Source: Flavobacteriaceae bacterium (GTDB lineage: Bacteria; Bacteroidota; Bacteroidia; Flavobacteriales; Flavobacteriaceae). Taken from it: a DNA stretch of 12,787 bases. The stretch lies in the NCBI GenBank assembly GCA_030618945.1, contig JAUXCI010000043.1, positions 1 to 12,787 on the forward strand, in the 5' to 3' direction. Position numbers and translations under genes: made by a program. Position 1 is the first letter of the stretch, and the number at the start of each line of letters is the position of its first letter. The notes under the pieces were generated by a model, which had not been told where the DNA came from, made no database searches, and saw only the letters and a program-made list of their open reading frames with translations. Below, piece by piece: positions 1 through 7,543 of this stretch.

Positions 1-300
1 ATTTGCTTCGGCACCAGAATTACATAAAAAAAGGTTATAATTCTCACATTGTGACAATTTTCCCAACTTGAGAGCCAGAGTTTCTTGCAAAGGGTTTTTG
101 ACAGAGTTCGAATAAAATCCCATTTTCCGAACTTGTTCAGCTATAGCAGTAACATAGCTGTCATGACTGTGTCCAATGGAAATCACGCCATGTCCTCCGT
201 AGAGATCAAGGTATTTTGTATCCTTATCATCATATATATAGCATCCTTTGGCCTTAACCGGCGTTACATCATATAAGGGGTATACGTCAAATAGTTCCAT
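1..300 (-). CDS. argD: Acetylornithine (or succinylornithine) aminotransferase, N-terminal part, cut by window edge
   Basis: The reverse strand reads an open frame of exactly 100 codons from an ATG at 300-298 to the window edge, beginning MELFDVYPLYDVTPVKAKG. It then shows YIYDDKDTKYLDLYGGHGV and ends in NSGAEAN at residues 94-100. This is the N-terminal part of a class III PLP-dependent aminotransferase, where the GAEAN motif helps hold the cofactor phosphate. The family exchanges an amino group between glutamate and N-acyl-glutamate semialdehyde to make N-acylornithine in the cytoplasm. The catalytic Lys lies outside the window. The gene starts 11 bp after the proC stop, in the same direction, so it is probably cotranscribed with GNAT-argG-argC-proC. 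Whether the acyl group is acetyl or succinyl cannot be seen here. The gene is truncated only by the window. Confidence 0.93.
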   Translation of the reverse strand, partial: MELFDVYPLYDVTPVKAKGCYIYDDKDTKYLDLYGGHGVISIGHSHDSYVTAIAEQVRKMGFYSNSVKNPLQETLALKLGKLSQCENYNLFLCNSGAEAN

Positions 301-311
301 ATTTCAATTAC

Positions 312-1109
312 TTAAATCTGATTTATTTTTTCATATGAGGTTACCAAGCCCTTGATGATCGAGGAGCTTAGACCTTGATGTTCCATTTCATTAAGACCTT
401 CAATGGTACAACCACTTGGTGTAGTTACCTTATCAATCTCTTGTTCAGGATGACTCTGAGAATCTATCAGTAAACTGGCTGCTCCTAAACAGGTCTGCAT
501 GGATAATTTCTGCGCTTCTTCACTGTGAAATCCCAGTTGTACCGCTCCTTGGGTAGTAGCCCTGATCAATCTCATCCAAAATGCAATTCCGCTGGCACAG
601 ATTACTGTTGCCGCCTGCATCAACCGCTCTTCAATACACATGGTCTCACCAAGTGCATTGAAAATACCTTTAGCAATATGAATATTAGCCTTACCCGCTT
701 CATTGGCACTGATACAGGTCATAGACTGACCCACCGAAATTGCGGTATTCGGCATACATCTTATCACGGGTACTCTTTTTTTTATCAAGGCTTCTATTTC
801 TTCTATTTTTCTTCCAGTGGCCACAGAGATGATCGTATGTTTTTTCGGATCGATCAAATCACTGACTTCTGTTAAAACTTCACTCAACTGCGCTGGTTGT
901 ACGGCAATAATAATAACATTAGAGTATTTAACCGCCCTTCTGTTATCCGAGGTTATCTTTACCAGAGAAACGCTCTCTAAATGAGATAAAGAGGCCGTAT
1001 TCTTTTTTGTCAAGTAAAGTGATTTACAATTTATCTCCTTTTTCTGGCTTAAAATTCCAACTGCGATAGAGTAACCTAAATTTCCGACACCAATAATGGC
1101 TATTTTCAT
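312..1109 (-). CDS. proC: Pyrroline-5-carboxylate reductase
   Basis: The 265-residue product matches the usual ProC length. It has an N-terminal Rossmann fold with a GVGNLG dinucleotide motif (residues 7-12), the conserved RCMPN segment (117-121), and the C-terminal signature TTPSGCTIEGL (229-239), the equivalent of the usual SPGGTTxxGL. ProC reduces pyrroline-5-carboxylate to proline with NAD(P)H in the cytoplasm. Two motifs depart from the textbook form: the SGSGPAY-type loop reads CASGIAF (171-177), and PGGTT reads PSGCT. From memory, related flavobacterial proteins share this form, so it may be a lineage trait rather than decay. The gene lies 10 bp after argC and 11 bp before argD, inside the arginine operon. 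This makes sense because glutamate semialdehyde chemistry links arginine and proline synthesis. Family assignment is secure; exact substrate preference is not. Confidence 0.93.
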   Translation of the reverse strand: MKIAIIGVGNLGYSIAVGILSQKKEINCKSLYLTKKNTASLSHLESVSLVKITSDNRRAVKYSNVIIIAVQPAQLSEVLTEVSDLIDPKKHTIISVATGRKIEEIEALIKKRVPVIRCMPNTAISVGQSMTCISANEAGKANIHIAKGIFNALGETMCIEERLMQAATVICASGIAFWMRLIRATTQGAVQLGFHSEEAQKLSMQTCLGAASLLIDSQSHPEQEIDKVTTPSGCTIEGLNEMEHQGLSSSIIKGLVTSYEKINQI

Positions 1110-1119
1110 ATGACTAGTT

Positions 1120-2097
1120 TTAAAAAAAGTTTGCTTTCAATTGCAGGCCTTCGGTTTCAGAGAGACCAAACATCAGGTTCATGTTCTGAATGGCTTGGCC
1201 AGAGGCGCCTTTTAAAAGATTATCTATAATACTTGATACCAATAATTTGTTATTGTGTTTCTTTAAATGAATCAAACATTTATTTGTGTTTACTACTTGT
1301 TTTAAAAAGATGTCCTGTTCGGACACATGTGTAAATACTGCTTCATTATAGAAACTTGTATACAAGTCTTTGGCATCTTCTAAGGACCCATCATATTTTG
1401 TATATGCCGTGGCAAAAATCCCCCTGCTAAAATTCCCTCTATTGGGAACAAAAATGACTTCCCCATCAAAATCAGCTTGTAAACGCTTAATGCTATCATT
1501 GATTTCTCCAAGATGTTGATGATCAAAAGCCTTGTAATGAGAAAAGTTATTGTCTCTCCAGGAAAAATGGCTTGTGCCCGATAAAGAAACACCTGCACCC
1601 GTAGCACCTGTAACGGCATTTACGTGAACGTCATCTTTTAACAGGGAGGCCTTAGCCAGTGGCAAAAGAGCCAGTTGAATCGCCGTGGCAAAACAACCTG
1701 GATTTGCTATATACTGAGCCTTTATAATCTCCTCCTTGCTTAACTCTGGTAAGCCGTAAATAAATTCTTTGCCATGAAAAACACTGTCTTTGGTCAAACG
1801 AAAATCATTACTCAAATCAATAATCTTTGTTGTGGCAGGAAACTCATTTTCCCTTAAAAAAGCCGATGAATTTCCATGCCCAAGGCACAAAAATAACACG
1901 TCAACATTTGGGTTTATGGCCTTCGAAAATTTCATTTCAATATCTCCCAAAAGATCCCTGTGAACCTTGTGGATATCATTTCCTGCATTCGAAGTACTAT
2001 AGACAAAATCAAGCCTCACATGAGCGTGATTGATGATGAGTCTAATGAGTTCCCCTGCAGTGTATCCGGCCCCTCCTATAATTCCAGCTCTGATCAT
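1120..2097 (-). CDS. argC: N-acetyl-gamma-glutamyl-phosphate reductase
   Basis: The 325-residue protein starts MIRAGIIGGAGYTAGELI, the typical ArgC NADP-binding start. It carries the catalytic Cys in NPGCFAT (Cys135) and a His-rich segment FDHQHLGEI (residues 191-199) that corresponds to the catalytic His region of the family. ArgC reduces N-acyl-glutamyl phosphate to N-acyl-glutamate semialdehyde, the substrate of the ArgD aminotransferase encoded two genes downstream. The start codon lies 2 bp from the argG stop, and the stop is 10 bp before proC, so translation within one operon is tightly packed. In Bacteroidota the acyl group may be succinyl rather than acetyl; the sequence of ArgC alone does not settle this. 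Length and motifs look intact. Confidence 0.96.
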   Translation of the reverse strand: MIRAGIIGGAGYTAGELIRLIINHAHVRLDFVYSTSNAGNDIHKVHRDLLGDIEMKFSKAINPNVDVLFLCLGHGNSSAFLRENEFPATTKIIDLSNDFRLTKDSVFHGKEFIYGLPELSKEEIIKAQYIANPGCFATAIQLALLPLAKASLLKDDVHVNAVTGATGAGVSLSGTSHFSWRDNNFSHYKAFDHQHLGEINDSIKRLQADFDGEVIFVPNRGNFSRGIFATAYTKYDGSLEDAKDLYTSFYNEAVFTHVSEQDIFLKQVVNTNKCLIHLKKHNNKLLVSSIIDNLLKGASGQAIQNMNLMFGLSETEGLQLKANFF

Positions 2098-2099
2098 TT

Positions 2100-3281
2100 T
2101 TACGAGTTTACGTGATTATATATTTTCCCCTGATTGGAAGTGATTTTAATGAATCCTTTAGCGTCTTCGGCGGTCCACCCATCATTGGTTTCACCATAAC
2201 TGGCGAAGGAAGAACTCATCAAATCGTGTTGAGAAGCAATTCCATTCAGGCTAAATCTGTAAGGATGTAAGGTTAAAAAAACATCCCCGCTAACATTTCT
2301 TTGGGTATCAGTCAAAAATACTTCTATATTTCTCATGACCTCATCCAGGTATTGTCCTTCATGTAATAACATTCCAAACCAATTTCCCAATTGTTCTTTG
2401 TGGTGTTGCTGCCATTTAGTTAAAGTGTGTTTTTCCAAAAGATGATGGGCCTTGATAATAATTAAAGGTGCTGCCGCTTCAAAACCAACTCTACCTTTGA
2501 TACCAATGATGGTATCACCAACGTGTATGTCTCTCCCAATGGCATAGCAAGAAGCTACCTTATTCAAACTAATTATATTATTGACAAAGGAATCCTTTTT
2601 ATCATTAATAGCTACTAATTCACCCTTTTCAAAGCTTAGTTTTAAATCAATCGGTTTTTCTTCGGTCAACTGACTAGGAAAAGCTTCGTCAGGAAGCCCA
2701 TCCTGTGATGTCAATGTTTCTTGACCACCAACACTGGTTCCCCAGAGGCCTTTGTTTATTGAATATTTCGCTTTGTCCCAAGGTAGATCTACACCATTCT
2801 CCTTAAGAAAAGTGATTTCCGCTTGTCGGGTTAGCTTAAGGTCTCTGATCGGCGTTATAATTTCAATTTCAGGTGCAAGTGTCTGAAAAATCAAATCAAA
2901 TCTCACCTGATCATTACCCGCTCCCGTACTCCCATGTGCGATATACCCCGCTCCTACCTTTTTGGCGTAGTTTACAATTTCTATGGCCTGAATGATCCGC
3001 TCAGCCGATACAGATAATGGATATGTGTTGTTTTTCAAAACATTGCCAAAAATCAAATACTTAACGACCTTATCGTAAAATATTTGAACCGCATCTATAG
3101 ATTTATAGCTTGCAGCACCCAACTGAATGGCCTTCCTGCCAATGTCCTCTATCTCTTCCTTTTCAAAACCGCCTGTGTTTACACTAACCGCATGAACCTC
3201 AAAATTTTCAACCTGTGAAAGGTATTTCGCACAATATGAAGTATCTAAACCTCCGCTATATGCTAAAACTAATTTTTTCAT
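2100..3281 (-). CDS. argG: Argininosuccinate synthase
   Basis: The 393-residue protein begins MKKLVLAYSGGLDTSYCAK. YSGGLDTS (residues 8-15) is the PP-loop that binds ATP pyrophosphate in this family. The downstream AHGSTGAGNDQVRFD (115-129) and YSINKGLWG (173-181) segments are also typical of ArgG. The enzyme condenses citrulline and aspartate with ATP, giving argininosuccinate in the cytoplasm. The usual bacterial motif has Cys where this one has Ser in AHGST, a mild variation. The gene lies 25 bp after the GNAT gene and 2 bp before argC. It catalyses a late pathway step but sits near the operon start, which I recall as a common arrangement in Flavobacteriia. No sign of truncation. Confidence 0.97.
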   Translation of the reverse strand: MKKLVLAYSGGLDTSYCAKYLSQVENFEVHAVSVNTGGFEKEEIEDIGRKAIQLGAASYKSIDAVQIFYDKVVKYLIFGNVLKNNTYPLSVSAERIIQAIEIVNYAKKVGAGYIAHGSTGAGNDQVRFDLIFQTLAPEIEIITPIRDLKLTRQAEITFLKENGVDLPWDKAKYSINKGLWGTSVGGQETLTSQDGLPDEAFPSQLTEEKPIDLKLSFEKGELVAINDKKDSFVNNIISLNKVASCYAIGRDIHVGDTIIGIKGRVGFEAAAPLIIIKAHHLLEKHTLTKWQQHHKEQLGNWFGMLLHEGQYLDEVMRNIEVFLTDTQRNVSGDVFLTLHPYRFSLNGIASQHDLMSSSFASYGETNDGWTAEDAKGFIKITSNQGKIYNHVNS

Positions 3282-3306
3282 CTTAATATATTTTTCTCTG
3301 CCCTGT

Positions 3307-3963
3307 TTAAATTTGATCAGCGCCCTCGTTATTAATTGATTTTTTGTTTTTTTGATCTGATTTTTTTAAAAATAAATTTTGCTTTATCCTTTTCAATCTG
3401 CTAAGAATTTTTGAATCATACGGATGCTTTTTATTTACATTCTTTTTCCCGTCATAGAGCATTCCTGTACACAGACACATTTTCTGATTTGTTCGTTGCA
3501 ATACGTCATAATTGGCACAGGTTTGACAGCCTTTCCAGAATTCCGGATCACTGGTTAGTTCAGAAAAAGTTACGGGCTTATAACCCAGATCATTATTAAT
3601 TTTCATAACTGCTAATCCTGTAGTAATTCCAAAAATTTTAGCCTCTGGAAACTTTTCCTGCGAATAGTTAAATATTTTCGTTTTAATTTTTTTAGCCAAG
3701 CCTCTGTTTCTGAAATCAGGATGTACGATCAATCCTGAATGTACCACATAATTCTTTTGATCAAAAACCTCTATATAGCAAAATCCTGCAAACTTATCTC
3801 CTTGCAAAGCAATGACAGCATTGCCATTTTTAATCTTGGTTTCGATATATTCGGGTGTTCTCTTAGCAATACCGGTTCCTCTCTCCTGAGCCGATTTATC
3901 GATGGTTTCCGAAATAATTCTTGCATATTCAATATGCTTTGATGAAGCAATAACAATTTCCAC
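3307..3963 (-). CDS. GNAT-family N-acyltransferase heading the arginine operon; candidate N-acylglutamate synthase
   Basis: The 218-residue protein has a GNAT acetyl-CoA-binding core, with SGLIVHPDFRNRGLAKKI at residues 76-93 giving the R-x-x-G-x-A pyrophosphate-binding motif (Arg85, Gly88, Ala90). After the core come two Cys pairs, WKGCQTC (Cys146, Cys149) and KMCLC (Cys163, Cys165), which could bind a metal ion. A very basic, probably disordered tail follows from about residue 172. The gene is the first of the GNAT-argG-argC-proC-argD run. No argA or argJ is visible, so by position it may supply the N-acylglutamate that opens the pathway. That role is inferred from context and not proved by motif. 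It could instead acetylate another substrate. The ATG at 3963 is chosen because the GNAT beta-1 strand (MEIVIASSKHIEYAR) starts at once. Confidence 0.85.
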   Translation of the reverse strand: MEIVIASSKHIEYARIISETIDKSAQERGTGIAKRTPEYIETKIKNGNAVIALQGDKFAGFCYIEVFDQKNYVVHSGLIVHPDFRNRGLAKKIKTKIFNYSQEKFPEAKIFGITTGLAVMKINNDLGYKPVTFSELTSDPEFWKGCQTCANYDVLQRTNQKMCLCTGMLYDGKKNVNKKHPYDSKILSRLKRIKQNLFLKKSDQKNKKSINNEGADQI

Positions 3964-4347
3964 TGTATTGATTTAATTTATTATTAAAAAATGACTTTGA
4001 AATGCCAGAGATGGACTCACCTATCTCCATAATATGATCTGTACCCTTACGGGCGACGGCGAATTGGTGAAGCAACAACTGTATTTAAGGAAAGAAATCC
4101 ATTTAACAATTTAAAATTTGATAAGTTGTTTTGAGAATGCATTTTAATAATATTGAATTGTGAAATAAGAAAATTTGATTGGGTGACAATATTTAGCGCG
4201 CACAGCGCACGGGACTGCGGCGATTAATTTTCCTGTTAATATGTAGTATAACTGTTTTCACCTTGCAATATTACGATTTTAAATTTAACACGAAAAGAAA
4301 TATTTCAAATTTTACAATCAATTTAGCCAAACCTTATCAAATAATCA
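3964..4347. other. 384-bp intergenic leader upstream of the arginine operon
   Basis: No convincing gene lies here on either strand. On the minus strand it is the 5' region of the arginine operon. It holds a small bulged hairpin (arms GAGAT at 4008-4012 and ATCTC at 4023-4027) about 45 bp before the GNAT start, and a compact GC-rich patch at about 4195-4224 in otherwise AT-rich sequence. No perfect TAnnTTTG element was found on the minus strand. The nearest matches are one base off: TACAGTTG (reverse of 4076-4083) with a TTG 23 bp upstream, and TAATATTG (reverse of 4266-4273). An operator for an arginine regulator may be present, but I cannot identify it. Confidence 0.5.
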
Positions 4348-5040
4348 TTATTCCAACTGTTTCTTAAAGTTTTCCTTTACAAAATTGATAATTTTTTTAA
4401 CTTCCAAAATGTCAAGTTTAAGAATCAATGCTATCTCCTGGTAGCTCAATTTACCCAAAACATACAGATCTACGATATTTGATGAATTCAAAGGTAATTT
4501 ATAATACAACTTGCGTAAAGATTTTCGATCATCCCAATCAATAGCTTGTTCGGCGTTTTCCAGTCCTAGTAAGCTACGCATGCCTTCTTCAGCTTCATCG
4601 TAAGGCAAAGTAGTATTTTGCTTATCATTTTGGTGGTAGGAAATGTCATCCAAGTCCTCATTCATGACCAATTCATTATCGCCTTCCACGGTGAAATTTT
4701 CCTCCAGCTGCTTCAACTCTTCTTCTAAAATAATTTTTGTGCTAATTGAATCAACGTGCCACTCTTCTGACTCAAACAACAGGTTTAATCTTCTAACCAC
4801 CTTTTCAAACATTATCATTCGAAGCGTCTCATTTTCATTGTTCTTTTGCAGGCCTTGTTCATATATCTCCAATACCACTTCATCAATTACTTCGTTGGAC
4901 TTAAACATGTTTCTCGGTAAGATCCCCTGATTCTCACCTACCCTAATTCGCTGTTTGACATAGGGGTGTAATAAAGGAATAATTGCTAGTGTCTTTTTGT
5001 CCGGATTTTGTCTTGACTTGTTATTGTTGAAATTATTCAT
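4348..5040 (-). CDS. Sigma-70 region-4-like regulatory protein of Bacteroidota type
   Basis: The 230-residue protein has no signal peptide. The C-terminal part (about residues 173-228) resembles sigma-70 region 4: KLYYKLPLNSSNIVDLYVLG followed by a helix-turn-helix-like LSYQEIALILKLDILEVKKI (198-217). The N-terminal part carries HPYVKQRIRVGENQGILPRN (25-44), and the middle is acidic with the segment NEDLDDISYHQND (127-139). I recall a flavobacterial protein group with the same layout, annotated as sigma-70-like, so family membership rests partly on memory. A canonical region 2 that would bind the -10 element and core polymerase is not evident, so it may be a degenerate sigma factor or a regulator. 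It is divergent from the alpha/beta hydrolase, with 245 bp between them. Its targets are unknown. Confidence 0.6.
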   Translation of the reverse strand: MNNFNNNKSRQNPDKKTLAIIPLLHPYVKQRIRVGENQGILPRNMFKSNEVIDEVVLEIYEQGLQKNNENETLRMIMFEKVVRRLNLLFESEEWHVDSISTKIILEEELKQLEENFTVEGDNELVMNEDLDDISYHQNDKQNTTLPYDEAEEGMRSLLGLENAEQAIDWDDRKSLRKLYYKLPLNSSNIVDLYVLGKLSYQEIALILKLDILEVKKIINFVKENFKKQLE

Positions 5041-5071
5041 AATAAGACATTTAGTGTGCCTTATAAAGTTA

Positions 5072-5079
5072 CAAAATTA
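5072..5079 (-). promoter_or_regulatory. Candidate -7 element for the sigma-like gene
   Basis: The reverse strand reads TAATTTTG, an exact fit to the Bacteroidota -7 consensus TAnnTTTG, 31 bp before the ATG at 5040. No TTG -33 element stands at the expected 17-23 bp spacing, so support comes only from the -7 box and its position. Confidence 0.35.
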
Positions 5080-5234
5080 GACCCAACCAATACTTTTATT
5101 CGCCATAAATATTGGTAAATTTAATTGTGAAATTACCTGACATATATACTAATTTATCTCCAAAAAGATAGAAAACAATTTAAATAATTGATTTTATGAA
5201 TTTGAATATCAAGTTGTAAACAGTTTTCAACAAT

Positions 5235-5268
5235 TTTGCTATAGGATGATATGGCTTAATTATTTTTG
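5235..5268 (+). promoter_or_regulatory. Candidate Bacteroidota promoter for the hydrolase-transglycosylase operon
   Basis: A TTTG at 5235-5238 is followed 22 bp later by TATTTTTG at 5261-5268, matching the TTTG / TAnnTTTG pattern used by the Bacteroidota housekeeping sigma factor. The spacing is at the long end of the accepted range. The predicted transcript would start roughly 10 bp before the ATG at 5286, giving a very short leader. Confidence 0.45.
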
Positions 5269-5285
5269 AGAATAATCGAAACGCT

Positions 5286-6122
5286 ATGACCCTTAATGAA
5301 TTTGAATTTCAGGTTGCTGGAACAACACTCCATGGACAGTATTATTCACCTAAAACAACCCGTGCTGTTATCATATTGGTTCATGGCTTGGGAGAACATT
5401 CAAGGCGTTATGAAAGAGAAGTAGTTCCTGTCTTGCTTAATAATTCTATGGCCATTGTTTCTTATGACCAATTTGGACATGGTCAGTCTAAAGGTAAACG
5501 CGGATATCATCCCGGGTTTTCATTTCTACTCGATTCTATCGATCAAATGATTCACAAAGCGAGTGAATTATTTCATGAAAAGCCAGTTTTTCTTTACGGA
5601 CATAGTATGGGTGGAAATCTTGTAATCAATTATTGTTTAAGAAGAAGTAGCATCTTAAAAGGGCTTATTGTAACCTCTCCTTTTTTACGGATTGCTTTTG
5701 AGCCGCCTCAATGGAAAATGGTCTTCGGCAAGATTTTAGATAAGATCATGCCTTCGTTAACTATGCCTAGCGACCTTGATGTTACTGCAATTTCCCGGGA
5801 TGAGGATGAGATTGCCGCATATCAGCTTGACCCTCTGGTTCACGACAGAGTTAGTACGGGCTATTCCTTGGAAATTATGAAAAATGGTGAATGGGCCATT
5901 GAGCATGCCAATGATTTGAAACTACCCATGTTGCTTTTACATGGCACAAAAGACAGGCTTACCTCTTATGGTGCCTCTGAAGAATTTGCAAATAATTCAG
6001 GGCAGGTGCAACTTATGCTGTTTGAAGATGCTTACCAGGTGCTGCACCACGATCTGGACAAAGACAAAGTCCTAGAAAAGATAATCAGTTGGATAAAAGA
6101 TGAATTACAAATAACAAAATAA
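5286..6122 (+). CDS. Alpha/beta hydrolase, monoacylglycerol-lipase-like, with Gln in place of the catalytic His
   Basis: The 278-residue protein has the oxyanion-type motif HGLGEH (33-38), the nucleophile elbow GHSMGG (Ser107) and the acid HGTKDRL (Asp223), in the order seen in monoglyceride lipases and lysophospholipases. In human MGLL the catalytic His lies in AYHVLHKE. The matching segment here reads AYQVLHHD, so Gln251 occupies the His position (codon CAG at 6036-6038), while His254 and His255 follow three and four residues later. The protein may be inactive, use a neighbouring His, or be a pseudoenzyme; the rest of the fold is well kept. There is no signal peptide, so it is probably cytoplasmic. 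It is the first gene of a plus-strand run, 9 bp before the first transglycosylase. The ATG is preferred because it is close to the first beta strand and fits the promoter position. Confidence 0.9.
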   Translation: MTLNEFEFQVAGTTLHGQYYSPKTTRAVIILVHGLGEHSRRYEREVVPVLLNNSMAIVSYDQFGHGQSKGKRGYHPGFSFLLDSIDQMIHKASELFHEKPVFLYGHSMGGNLVINYCLRRSSILKGLIVTSPFLRIAFEPPQWKMVFGKILDKIMPSLTMPSDLDVTAISRDEDEIAAYQLDPLVHDRVSTGYSLEIMKNGEWAIEHANDLKLPMLLLHGTKDRLTSYGASEEFANNSGQVQLMLFEDAYQVLHHDLDKDKVLEKIISWIKDELQITK

Positions 6123-6131
6123 AACACTGCT

Positions 6132-7448
6132 ATGAAAAATTTTGTATTCCTTTATTTATTGTTCCTTATTCCATCAACCAATGCTCAAAACAGTTGGCCT
6201 GACTACCCTTTTGCAGACTCCATGCATTCATCTCATGAAAATAATACACTACTACAACCTCTTAAAAACCTAGTAGTATTGGACAGAGAAAGAATCAAGA
6301 TAAACGAGAATAAATGGATGCTAAATGATTTAAATACTAATTCGGTTAACAATGCAGAACCGTTTACCTCTTTACTACTATTGGAACAGTTAAAAGTGCT
6401 CAATCAATCCACTCCTTTTAATGTGGCTCATAATGCGACTTTGGAAAGGTATATCAGGGTTTACCTGAAGAATCGCAAGGAAAGCCTTGCACAAATACTT
6501 GGCAAAGCTTCTTACTATTTTCCTGTCTTTGAACAATATTTAGACAAATATGATCTCCCTTTGGAAATAAAATACCTGGCGGTAGTTGAATCTGCATTAA
6601 ATCCTACTGCAATATCCGCTTCGGGTGCAAAAGGATTATGGCAGTTTATGTATGGAACCGGATTAGAATATGGTCTTTACATTGATTCATATGTTGATGA
6701 ACGATATGATTATATTAAATCAACTCAAGCTGCATGCGCCTATCTCCAAAAGCTATACAGTACTTTCAACGATTGGGACCTGGCTTTGGCAGCATATAAT
6801 TCAGGGCCCGGCAATGTTAAAAAAGCCATCCAAAGAGCCGGAGGTAAAACCAACTACTGGGAAATTCGACAATTTCTACCTCAGGAAACCCGTGGATATT
6901 TACCCGCCTTTTATGCAACTTTATACTTGTTTTCATATGCTGATTATCACGGTTTGAGGTCTGAAAAGTCAGGAATTAGATATTTTCAAACCGATACGGT
7001 TCATCTCAAAGGCAGTTTATCTTTTGAGAAGATTCAAAAAAGCATAGGTATTGATCCTGACTTATTAAAATCACTAAATCCTCAATATAAAAAAGACCTT
7101 GTTCCGATGGTCAAATCCAGGCAAATGACACTTTCTTTACCTTTGAACATGATGTCTCGCTTCCTGAAAAATGAGAGTGACCTTTATGGAAAATCTTATG
7201 TCATGAATCAAAGACCCGAGACTTCAAAAATTATTTCCATCAATGCCGGCAATAGTTATTCCGTTAGAGAAGGTGACAATTTGAAAAAAATCGCACTTAA
7301 ACACCAGATTTCAATTGATCAATTAAAATCATGGAATGGATTACAAACCAATTATTTGATTGAGGGGCAAAGCCTGGTTGTCACCGATAAAGCCATTATT
7401 TCGCCGAATCTACAGATAAGCCATGGGGCAGGCTTAAATCTTAATTAA
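6132..7448 (+). CDS. MltD-like membrane-associated lytic transglycosylase with one LysM domain
   Basis: The 438-residue protein starts with a signal peptide (residues 1-19, ending in TNAQ). A type-1 SLT (goose-lysozyme-like) domain spans about residues 118-275: YLAVVESAL with catalytic Glu153, GAKGLWQFM (165-173) and LALAAYNSGPGNV (217-229). A C-terminal LysM domain occupies about 376-417 (YSVREGDNLKKIALKH...). Such enzymes cut the glycan between MurNAc and GlcNAc in the periplasm, making 1,6-anhydro ends, and LysM binds peptidoglycan. The protein is a tandem paralog of the next gene; the SLT domains are near-identical in motifs, but this copy has a shorter N-terminus and one LysM fewer. The start is 9 bp after the hydrolase stop, which suggests cotranscription. 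Confidence 0.93.
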   Translation: MKNFVFLYLLFLIPSTNAQNSWPDYPFADSMHSSHENNTLLQPLKNLVVLDRERIKINENKWMLNDLNTNSVNNAEPFTSLLLLEQLKVLNQSTPFNVAHNATLERYIRVYLKNRKESLAQILGKASYYFPVFEQYLDKYDLPLEIKYLAVVESALNPTAISASGAKGLWQFMYGTGLEYGLYIDSYVDERYDYIKSTQAACAYLQKLYSTFNDWDLALAAYNSGPGNVKKAIQRAGGKTNYWEIRQFLPQETRGYLPAFYATLYLFSYADYHGLRSEKSGIRYFQTDTVHLKGSLSFEKIQKSIGIDPDLLKSLNPQYKKDLVPMVKSRQMTLSLPLNMMSRFLKNESDLYGKSYVMNQRPETSKIISINAGNSYSVREGDNLKKIALKHQISIDQLKSWNGLQTNYLIEGQSLVVTDKAIISPNLQISHGAGLNLN

Positions 7449-7543
7449 ATGCTAAAAGCGGCCGGAAGTTTGAAAAAAAATTGATTAAATCAAATTTCTT
7501 TCTATTTTTACCGTTTTTATACCGAATACCCTGAAAATAAACG
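7449..7543 (+). other. 95-bp gap between the two transglycosylase genes, with AT-rich palindrome
   Basis: The gap contains TTGATTAAATCAA, a six-base inverted repeat around one base, at about 7481-7493. The stem is too AT-rich and lacks the right T-tract to be a good terminator. No TAnnTTTG element was seen, so the second transglycosylase may be read from the upstream promoter. Confidence 0.3.

Noticed and set aside
525..875. 116-codon plus-strand open frame opposite proC
   Set aside because: It lies wholly within the well-supported proC gene on the other strand, and its composition (many His, Ser, Cys) is typical of antisense shadow frames.
3929..4030. Short minus-strand reading frame of 33 codons overlapping the GNAT start, possible leader peptide for arginine attenuation
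   Set aside because: It contains no Arg codons and no run of pathway-related residues, and no terminator/antiterminator pair is visible after it.
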